A DNA stretch of 5,050 nt from an uncultured Pseudorhodobacter sp. (GTDB lineage: Bacteria > Pseudomonadota > Alphaproteobacteria > Rhodobacterales > Rhodobacteraceae). Positions 1-5,050 of this stretch are shown here, piece by piece (positions within the stretch are counted from its first letter, which is position 1; each line of letters starts with the position of its first letter). A model generated the notes under the pieces. It searched no databases. It was not told the DNA's origin and was given only the letters and a program-made list of their open reading frames with translations. The DNA is taken from assembly GCA_945957495.1 (NCBI GenBank), contig CAMFLG010000274.1:1-5050 (forward strand), read 5' to 3'. A program made the position numbers and the translations under genes.

Positions 1-1128
1 GCCTCTGACTGGGCGGAAGAGGTGGAACGGTTGGCCGCAGACCCGCATTCGGCGGCGGTGTTTCTGCCCGGGGGTCGCGCGCCCAAGGCGGGCGATGTGC
101 ATCGGCAACCGGCGCTGGCCGCGACGCTGCGGCGGATCGCGGCAGAGGGGCGCGACGGGTTTTACACCGGTGCCGTGGCCGAGGCGATTGTGGCGCGGCT
201 GCAGGCCTTGGGCGGGCTGCACAGCGTTGCGGATTTTGCGGCGACGGCCTGCGATTATGTCGAGCCGGTTTCGACCGATTATCGCGGCTACCGGGTGCAT
301 CAGATGCCGCCGAACAATCAGGGCATGACGGCGCTGATGATGCTGAACATCCTGTCGGGGTTTGACATGGGGTCTCTGGACCCGAACGGCGCCGCGCGGC
401 TGCATCTGGAGGTGGAGGCGGGGCGTCTGGCCTACGGCGAGCGCAATGCGCGACTGGGCGATCTGGCGCGCAGCAGTCGGGTGATTGCCGATCTGCTGGC
501 CCCCGGCCATGCCGACCGGATGCGGGCCGCGATTGACCCGGATCGGGCGATGGTGGGGCTGCCCGATGTGCAACTGGCGCATTCGGACACGGTTTATATC
601 TCTATCGTCGATGCGGATCGCAATGCGGTGAGTTTCATCAATTCGACCTTCCATTCCTTTGGCAGCGGCATCACCTGCCCGGAAACCGGGGTGGTGTTGC
701 AGAACCGGGGGTCAAGCTTCCGGCTGGACCCCGATCATCCGAACGCTTTGGCACCGCACAAGCGGCCTTTGCACACGATCATGCCGGGGATGCTGACCAA
801 GGATGGCCGCGCGGTGATGCCGTTTGGCGTGATGGGTGGGCAGTATCAACCCTTTGGCCACACGCATCTTTTGACCAATATCATCGACTTTGGCATGGAT
901 TTGCAGGTGGCGGTGGACAATGCGCGGGTGATGTATTCCGACGATATGATTGTGGCCGAACGCGGCGTGTCGCAGGCGGCAATTGCGGGCTTGCAGAGCC
1001 GCGGCCACAAGGTTTGCCTTTCGTCTGAACCGCATGGCGGGGCGCAGGCGATCTGGATAGACTGGGAAAAAGGCACGCTGACCGGGGCGTCGGACCCGCG
1101 CAAGGATGGCGCGGCGCTGGGGTATTAA
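1..1128 (+). CDS. Gamma-glutamyltransferase-family Ntn-hydrolase, 3' portion (5' end outside window)
   Basis: The frame is open from the first base to TAA at 1126-1128, giving 375 visible residues. The family is usually about 530-590 residues, so roughly the last two thirds is present. Numbering from base 1, the large-subunit motif FLPGGR lies near residue 20. The self-processing and catalytic threonine is Thr197 (codon 589-591) in SDTVYISIVD, which marks the large/small subunit boundary. Then follow FGSG (220-223), NRGSSF (235-240), KRPLHT (254-259), the oxyanion-type MGG (278-280) and a C-terminal ASDPR. These proteins cleave after autoproteolysis and transfer or hydrolyse gamma-glutamyl or related acyl-amide groups, often in the periplasm; any signal peptide is out of view. 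The substrate-pocket residues differ from classical Ggt and look like the YwrD / cephalosporin-acylase-like subclass, so glutathione activity should not be assumed. The GTG at 22 is an internal valine, not a start. Family assignment is sure; substrate is not. Confidence 0.93.
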   Translation, partial: ASDWAEEVERLAADPHSAAVFLPGGRAPKAGDVHRQPALAATLRRIAAEGRDGFYTGAVAEAIVARLQALGGLHSVADFAATACDYVEPVSTDYRGYRVHQMPPNNQGMTALMMLNILSGFDMGSLDPNGAARLHLEVEAGRLAYGERNARLGDLARSSRVIADLLAPGHADRMRAAIDPDRAMVGLPDVQLAHSDTVYISIVDADRNAVSFINSTFHSFGSGITCPETGVVLQNRGSSFRLDPDHPNALAPHKRPLHTIMPGMLTKDGRAVMPFGVMGGQYQPFGHTHLLTNIIDFGMDLQVAVDNARVMYSDDMIVAERGVSQAAIAGLQSRGHKVCLSSEPHGGAQAIWIDWEKGTLTGASDPRKDGAALGY

Positions 1129-2072
1129 GGCAGGATGACCTGCGAGGTCAGCGGGGCGTCCGCGTAAAAGGCGGCGAGATTATCGACGACGATCTGCGCC
1201 ATCGCATCGCGGGTTTCCACCGTGCCCGAGGCGTGGTGCGGGTACAGCGTGACGTTGGGCAGGCTGGTGAGCCGGGGGTCGGGGTTCGGTTCGGAGGCGA
1301 ACACATCCAGCGCGGCGTGGCCCAGCGCGCCAGAGGCAAGTGCGGCTATCAGCGCCGGTTCATCGACAACGCTGCCGCGCGCGACGTTGATCAGCAGGCC
1401 ACCTGGCCCAAGCGCCGCGATGACATCGGCCGAAATCAGGCCACGGGTGCCTTCGCCGCCCGCGACAATCGCGATCAGCGTATCGCTTTCGCGGGCAAGG
1501 GCGATCAGATCGGGCTGATAGCGCCAGGGCACGTCCTTGGCGCTGCGGTTCCAGTAGCTGACCTGCAGCGTCATCGCCGCGGCCCGCTCTGCGATGGCCT
1601 GACCGATGGTGCCCATGCCGACGATGCCCAGACGCTTGCCGTGAAGGCTGTGTTGCAGCGGAAAGGCGTCGTGGCGCGCCCATTCGCCGGACTGCACATA
1701 GGCGTGCCCGGCGATCAGGCCACGGCGGGCGGCGAGCATCAGCATGATGGCGGTGTCGGCCACGTCATCCTTGAGGGCCAGCGAGGCGTTGGTCAGCCGG
1801 ATGCCACGGGCGGCCATGGCGGCAAGATCAAAGCTTTCGTAACCGGCGGAGGAACAGGCGACGAGTTCCAGCTGCGGCATGGCGGCGATCATCTGCGCGG
1901 TCAGTGGCACATGCCCATTGGTGGCGACAGCGCGGCAGGTTGCGCCATGGCGGGCCAGAAAGGCGGGCTTGTCGGTGGCCAGATCATAGCGGTGCAGAGT
2001 ATAGCGCGCCTCTAGCTGTGCGAGTGCGGCGGGCCGGGCGGGGTGGAGCATCATCACATCGGGCTTGGTCAT
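1125..2072 (-). CDS. D-isomer-specific 2-hydroxyacid dehydrogenase (glyoxylate/hydroxypyruvate reductase type)
   Basis: This is a complete 315-residue protein, typical for the family. It should reduce a 2-keto acid such as glyoxylate, hydroxypyruvate or hydroxyphenylpyruvate to the D-hydroxyacid in the cytoplasm. The catalytic domain forms both ends and the Rossmann domain covers about residues 100-285. Visible motifs are the dinucleotide loop GMGTIGQAIAER (152-163) and the catalytic triad Arg232 (NVARGSVVDE), Glu261 (FASEP) and His279 (YPHHASGT). After strand beta-2 the sequence is YWNRS (173-177), with no acidic residue, which favours NADPH; this is inferred. ATG at 2070-2072 was chosen because the protein then begins with a normal beta strand (MTKPDVMMLHP). 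The frame stays open upstream to 2399, but that stretch has no family similarity and runs into the opposite gene. No clear Shine-Dalgarno precedes the start. Its stop shares TTAA with the converging gene 1. The exact keto acid is undetermined. Confidence 0.93.
   Translation of the reverse strand: MTKPDVMMLHPARPAALAQLEARYTLHRYDLATDKPAFLARHGATCRAVATNGHVPLTAQMIAAMPQLELVACSSAGYESFDLAAMAARGIRLTNASLALKDDVADTAIMLMLAARRGLIAGHAYVQSGEWARHDAFPLQHSLHGKRLGIVGMGTIGQAIAERAAAMTLQVSYWNRSAKDVPWRYQPDLIALARESDTLIAIVAGGEGTRGLISADVIAALGPGGLLINVARGSVVDEPALIAALASGALGHAALDVFASEPNPDPRLTSLPNVTLYPHHASGTVETRDAMAQIVVDNLAAFYADAPLTSQVILP
1136..1150. repeat. Perfect 6-bp inverted repeat with 3-nt loop
   Basis: TGACCT-GCG-AGGTCA lies 7 bp after the stop of gene 1 and inside the 3' end of the convergent dehydrogenase gene. 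It could form a small hairpin at the 3' end of the plus-strand transcript. No T-run follows, so it is not a standard intrinsic terminator, and it may be chance within coding sequence. Confidence 0.4.
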
Positions 2073-2104
2073 GGCGTCATTTCGGCTGGGGCTCTTGCAG
2101 GGCC

Positions 2105-2134
2105 AGCATACGCAGGTGCGGGTGGCGGGAACAA
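2105..2134 (-). promoter_or_regulatory. Possible sigma70-type promoter of the dehydrogenase gene
   Basis: Read on the minus strand, TTGTTC (2134-2129) is followed after 18 bp by TATGCT (2110-2105). The first matches TTGACA at three positions and the second matches TATAAT at four. Transcription would start near 2098 and leave a leader of about 25 nt. Position fits; the match is weak, and alphaproteobacterial promoters are hard to call by eye. Confidence 0.25.
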
Positions 2135-2158
2135 GGCGCGGGATGCGGGGGCCTTTAC

Positions 2159-2186
2159 CTTCAGGCGGATTCCCGGCACTTATGAT
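2159..2186 (+). promoter_or_regulatory. Possible -10 element and promoter for the kinase-phospholyase gene
   Basis: TATGAT at 2181-2186 matches TATAAT at five of six positions and sits in the most AT-rich patch of the intergenic region. The best-spaced -35 is only CTTCAG (2159-2164, 16-bp spacer), which is poor, so an activator might be needed. The leader would be about 44 nt. Confidence 0.25.
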
Positions 2187-2236
2187 CAAATCAGGCCACC
2201 CGACCCGGGAGCGGCCCTGTCGCGAAAGGACAGCCG

Positions 2237-4561
2237 ATGCAAGCCCAAGCCTTCCTGGACAATCTGCAACCGCCGCAGGTGCCGCTGGAGGTGGTGCAGG
2301 CCTATGCCGAGGCGGATTATGGCCTGCGCGGCGAGTGGCGGCGGCTTGACGGCGAACGCGATCAGAATTTCCGGGTGCGTGATGCCGAAGGCGGGGCATG
2401 GGTGTTTCGCCTGTGCAACCCGCAAGAGGACATTGCGGTGTTTGACTGTCAGGTCAAAGCACTGGCGCAGATCGGCCGCACGGCCCCTGCCCTGCCGGTG
2501 CCGCGCGTGCGGCAGACGCGCGACGGTGCAGAAATAGGAACGCTGGTTCACAATGGTCAAAGCCATTGCGTGATTGTGCTGTCTTATCTGCCCGGCGCGC
2601 CGGTGGGCGCAACCCGTTTGGCGCCTGCGCAACTGTTCGAGGTGGGGCAGTTGCTGGCGCGGTTGGGCAAGGCCTTGCGCGGGTTTGCGCATGCCGCCCC
2701 GGCGGCGCGGCATCTGGCCTGGGATCATCGGCAGGTGCCGGGCCTTTTGGCGCATGTGGATGTGCTGCCAGCCGATCAGCAGGCGCGCGCGCGGCGGATT
2801 TTGCGCGGTTTCGCCAGCCAGACTCTGCCAAAGCTGGAGGCGCTGCGCGGTCAGATCATTCACGGCGACGTTCACCCCTATAACCTGCTGATCGACGATG
2901 GGGCACTCAGCGGGGTGATCGACTTTGGCGATATGGTGTATGGCGCGCTGGTACAGGATCTGGCGAATACGATTGCGGATTTCCTGTATGTCGGCGGGGA
3001 CAATCCGCGGATTTTGTACGAGATCACGCGGGGTTATGCGCAGGTTACGGCACTGGAAGAGGAAGAGCTGGCGGTGTTGTTGCCGCTGATCCAGACGCGG
3101 ATTTTGATGGCGCCGCTGATCTTGCTGTTGCGTGAAAAGGGTGGCGCCGCGACGGCGGCCTATGCCGATCTGGCGCAGCATGCGTTTCCGCTGTTGGATG
3201 AGGTTGAGGCGCTGGCGCCCCGGCTGGTGGATGAGGCGCGGCGCGGGGCGAATTTCCCGCCGCTGCGCAATGCGCCGGTGCCCACGGCCAGCGAGTTGTT
3301 GGCACGGCGGCGTGCGATCATGGGCGAGCGGCTGTATATGTTCTACGATCGGCCCGTGCATCTGGTGAAGGGCGACGGTGTTTGGCTGACGGCAGAGGAT
3401 GGCCGCCGCTATCTGGATTGCTACAACAACGTGGCGCATGTCGGCCATGCCAACGCCTATGTGGCCGAGGCCATTCACCGGCAGGCGCGGACGCTGAATA
3501 CCAACACGCGCTATCTTTCCGAACAGTCGATTGCCTATGCCGAGCGGCTGACGGCCACGCTGGACCCCAGCCTGACGGCGGTGGTTTATGTCAATTCGGG
3601 CAGTGAGGCCAATGATGTGGCCTGGCGGATGGCAAAAGCCTGGACGGGGAAAACCGGCGGTCTGGCGATGGAATATGCCTATCACGGCATCACGGATGCG
3701 ATTGATCCGTTCTCGCCCTCGAACGATGTGGCGCATTGGCAGGCGCCGCATTTGCGGCTGCTGCCTGCGCCGGATGATTATCGCGGCCCCTACCGGCGGG
3801 GCGGTAACGATCTGGCCCGACGCTATGCCGATCTGGCCGATCCGCTGATTGCCAATTTGCAGGCCAGCGGCCATGGCGTTGCGGCGGGCATGGTGGATTC
3901 GGCCTTTATGACGAATGGGATCATCGAGGTGCCGCAGGGCTATCTGGCCGCGATCGTGGACAAAATCCACGCGGCGGGCGGGTTGTTCATTGCCGATGAG
4001 GTGCAGTCGGGCTTTGGCCGGATGGGCAGCCATATGTGGGGGCATCAGCATCATGGCGTGGTGCCGGATTTTGTCACGCTTGGCAAACCGGCGGGCAATG
4101 GCCATCCGATTGGCGTGGTGATCACAAGGCCAGAGATTCTGGATCATTTCACCCGCCATGCGCCGTTCTTTTCCACCTTTGGCGGCAACAACGTGTCTTG
4201 CGCGGCAGGTCTGGCGGTGCTGGATGTGATGCAGGCAGAAGGGTTGCTGGAAAATGCAGCCACGACCGGCGCCTATTTCAAGGCCGAATTGAAGAAGTTG
4301 CAGGCGCGGCACGCGATCATCGGCGATGTGCGCGGCAGCGGGCTTGCACTGGGGGTGGAGTTGGTGCGCGACCGCACAACGCTGGAACCGGCGGATCACG
4401 AGACGAAGCGGATCGCCAATCTGATGCGCGACGAAGGGGTTTTCATTGGCACCGAGGGCGTTCTGGGCAACGTTCTGAAACTGCGCCCGCCGGTGGTGTT
4501 CCGGCCAGAGCATGCGGATATTGTGGTGGCCGCGCTGGACCGGGTTTTGGCCCGGCTGTAG
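2237..4561 (+). CDS. Bifunctional APH-fold kinase / class-III PLP phospholyase (amino-alcohol kinase-phospholyase fusion)
   Basis: This is one uninterrupted 774-residue protein. ATG 2237 is preceded by AAAGGA (2225-2230) at 6-nt spacing. Residues 1 to about 330 form an APH/choline-kinase fold: hinge VIVLSYLPG (112-120), catalytic loop HGDVHPYN (209-216; Asp211, Asn216) and metal-binding IDFGD (228-232; Asp229). Residues about 350-774 form a fold-type-I class-III aminotransferase domain: LDCYNNVAHVGH (393-404), NTNTRYL (421-427), NSGSEAND (453-460), YHG (482-484), IADEVQSGFGR (585-595), PLP lysine Lys617 in GKPAGNGHP, and TFGGN (647-651). These stretches resemble ethanolamine-phosphate phospho-lyase (ETNPPL) and 5-phosphohydroxylysine phospho-lyase (PHYKPL) more than true transaminases, and the kinase half resembles hydroxylysine kinase (HYKK). 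I infer ATP- or GTP-dependent phosphorylation of an amino alcohol, then elimination of phosphate and ammonia to an aldehyde, in the cytoplasm. The substrate is unknown. An ordinary transaminase activity is the main alternative. Confidence 0.9.
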   Translation: MQAQAFLDNLQPPQVPLEVVQAYAEADYGLRGEWRRLDGERDQNFRVRDAEGGAWVFRLCNPQEDIAVFDCQVKALAQIGRTAPALPVPRVRQTRDGAEIGTLVHNGQSHCVIVLSYLPGAPVGATRLAPAQLFEVGQLLARLGKALRGFAHAAPAARHLAWDHRQVPGLLAHVDVLPADQQARARRILRGFASQTLPKLEALRGQIIHGDVHPYNLLIDDGALSGVIDFGDMVYGALVQDLANTIADFLYVGGDNPRILYEITRGYAQVTALEEEELAVLLPLIQTRILMAPLILLLREKGGAATAAYADLAQHAFPLLDEVEALAPRLVDEARRGANFPPLRNAPVPTASELLARRRAIMGERLYMFYDRPVHLVKGDGVWLTAEDGRRYLDCYNNVAHVGHANAYVAEAIHRQARTLNTNTRYLSEQSIAYAERLTATLDPSLTAVVYVNSGSEANDVAWRMAKAWTGKTGGLAMEYAYHGITDAIDPFSPSNDVAHWQAPHLRLLPAPDDYRGPYRRGGNDLARRYADLADPLIANLQASGHGVAAGMVDSAFMTNGIIEVPQGYLAAIVDKIHAAGGLFIADEVQSGFGRMGSHMWGHQHHGVVPDFVTLGKPAGNGHPIGVVITRPEILDHFTRHAPFFSTFGGNNVSCAAGLAVLDVMQAEGLLENAATTGAYFKAELKKLQARHAIIGDVRGSGLALGVELVRDRTTLEPADHETKRIANLMRDEGVFIGTEGVLGNVLKLRPPVVFRPEHADIVVAALDRVLARL

Positions 4562-4633
4562 GCAGTTGTGCCGTCGGTGACATTCATAAGTGCTTCTGTT
4601 ACCAAGATGCTGCAATTGCGAAAGGGTGCGTTG
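4562..4633 (+). promoter_or_regulatory. Short intergenic region upstream of galE with possible promoter
   Basis: This 72-bp gap is visibly richer in A and T than its surroundings. GTGACA (4577-4582) matches the -35 consensus TTGACA at five of six positions. At 17-bp spacing lies TACCAA (4600-4605), a weak -10. Transcription would begin near 4612, about 20 nt before the start codon. The tetraloop hairpin GGCA-GTTG-TGCC (4561-4572) just after the upstream stop has only four base pairs and no T-run, so it is not a credible terminator. Read-through from the fusion gene into galE remains possible. Confidence 0.35.
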
Positions 4634-5050
4634 ATGTCAGGCAAGGTTCTGGTTTCCGGAGGCGCGGGGTATATCGGGGCGCATGCCTGCAAGGTGCTGA
4701 AGGCGGCGGGATTTACGCCGGTAGTCTATGACAACTTGTCCACCGGCCATGCCGCAGCGGTGAAATTTGGGCCGCTGGAAGAGGGCGATCTGTTGGACCG
4801 GGCGCGGCTGGATGCGGTGTTTGCCGCGCATCAGCCGGTTGCGGTGATGCATTTCGCGGCGCTGTCGCTGGTGGGCGATTCGATGAAGGATCCGGGGCTG
4901 TACTGGCGGACGAACGTGCTGGGGGCCTTGAACCTGATCGAGGCGGCCTGTGCGGCGGGCTGCAAGAACTTCATCTTTTCCTCGACCTGCGCCACCTATG
5001 GCGATCAGGACGGCGTGGTGCTGAACGAGGATACCGTGCAGGCGCCGATC
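4634..5050 (+). CDS. galE: UDP-glucose 4-epimerase, N-terminal part (cut by window end)
   Basis: The 139 visible residues are the N-terminal Rossmann part of an extended short-chain dehydrogenase of about 330 residues. The enzyme interconverts UDP-glucose and UDP-galactose with tightly bound NAD, supplying galactose for polysaccharide or lipopolysaccharide; alphaproteobacterial copies are often called exoB. Visible motifs are the NAD loop GGAGYIG (9-15), the ribose-binding Asp33 in VVYDNLSTGH, HFAALSLVGDS (73-83), and the active-site SSTCATYG (116-123), matching the SSSATVYG of E. coli GalE. The catalytic YxxxK lies beyond the window. ATG 4634 was chosen because it gives the usual short N-terminus and follows AAAGGG (4621-4626) by 7 nt. 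The TTG immediately before it (4631) is in frame and a possible alternative. A related UDP-sugar epimerase cannot be fully excluded from half a protein. Confidence 0.92.
   Translation, partial: MSGKVLVSGGAGYIGAHACKVLKAAGFTPVVYDNLSTGHAAAVKFGPLEEGDLLDRARLDAVFAAHQPVAVMHFAALSLVGDSMKDPGLYWRTNVLGALNLIEAACAAGCKNFIFSSTCATYGDQDGVVLNEDTVQAPI

Larger units (their letters stand above)
2073..2236. promoter_or_regulatory. Divergent intergenic control region
   Basis: These 164 bp separate the start codons of two divergently transcribed genes, so both promoters should lie here unless transcription enters from elsewhere. The region holds an AT-rich patch at 2180-2191 (ttatgatcaaat, with a central TGATCA palindrome). 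The hexamer TCAGGC occurs twice, at 2161-2166 and 2191-2196, exactly 30 bp apart and bracketing that patch. A 6-bp inverted pair TCCCGG (2171-2176) and CCGGGA (2205-2210) is also present. Each element alone could be chance. I see no convincing small gene here. Confidence 0.6.

Noticed and set aside
22..24. GTG as the start of the GGT-family gene
   Set aside because: The frame is open to base 1 with family-like sequence before it, and the protein would lack the first third of the large subunit.
1233..2015. A 260-codon open frame on the plus strand across the dehydrogenase gene
   Set aside because: It is a shadow of the minus-strand gene: low-complexity Gly/Arg/Ala/Gln composition, no family resemblance, and the opposite strand has a full catalytic triad.
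2073..2399. N-terminal extension of the dehydrogenase to about 424 residues
   Set aside because: The added stretch is Pro/Arg/Ala-rich, crosses the intergenic region and the start of the divergent gene, and family members begin where the 315-residue version begins.
3163..3837. A 15-nt direct repeat (ctatgccgatctggc) in both halves of the fusion gene
   Set aside because: It encodes the common peptide YADLA with the preferred codons of this genome in two unrelated folds, so it is best explained as coincidence.
4561..4572. Hairpin GGCA-GTTG-TGCC as a terminator after the fusion gene
   Set aside because: The stem has only four base pairs and there is no T-run.
2186..4615. An 809-codon open frame on the minus strand opposite the whole kinase-phospholyase gene
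   Set aside because: Its translation is rich in His, Arg and Gln with no recognisable motif. It mirrors the GC-biased codons of the plus-strand gene, whose product has complete catalytic motifs in two domains.

Overview
The window is high-GC (roughly two thirds by eye), tightly packed bacterial DNA. Third codon positions are rich in G and C, and the proteins look alphaproteobacterial. The GalE start region and the whole gene style best match Rhodobacterales/Rhodobacteraceae (Rhodobacter or Paracoccus-like). That placement is a judgement from sequence style, not a search result. I see no tRNA, rRNA, CRISPR array, insertion sequence or other sign of mobility.

Layout: (1) 1-1128, plus: the C-terminal two thirds of a gamma-glutamyltransferase-family Ntn-hydrolase, with its 5' end outside the window. 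(2) 1125-2072, minus: a complete 315-residue NAD(P)-dependent D-2-hydroxyacid dehydrogenase. It converges on gene 1, and the two stop codons share one TTAA. (3) 2073-2236: a 164-bp divergent intergenic region with weak promoter-like and repeat elements. (4) 2237-4561, plus: a 774-residue fusion of an APH-fold small-molecule kinase to a class-III PLP enzyme of the phospholyase type. (5) 4562-4633: a short, relatively AT-rich gap with a possible promoter. (6) 4634-5050, plus: the N-terminal 139 residues of UDP-glucose 4-epimerase (GalE/ExoB), cut by the window end.

The most interesting item is gene 4. Its kinase half resembles hydroxylysine kinase (HYKK-like, APH fold). Its PLP half carries the signatures of ethanolamine-phosphate / 5-phosphohydroxylysine phospho-lyases rather than of an ordinary transaminase. 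The fusion predicts a two-step conversion in one chain: phosphorylate the hydroxyl of an amino alcohol, then eliminate phosphate and ammonia to give an aldehyde. The real substrate cannot be read from sequence. Candidates are 5-hydroxylysine, ethanolamine, 1-aminopropan-2-ol or another vicinal amino alcohol.

Gene 1 has the catalytic threonine of the gamma-glutamyltransferase family, but residues that bind the gamma-glutamyl group in the classical enzyme are replaced, so its substrate may differ. Genes 1 to 3 could together scavenge amide-linked or hydroxylated amino compounds, but only proximity supports this. galE probably belongs to a separate sugar-nucleotide or polysaccharide function.
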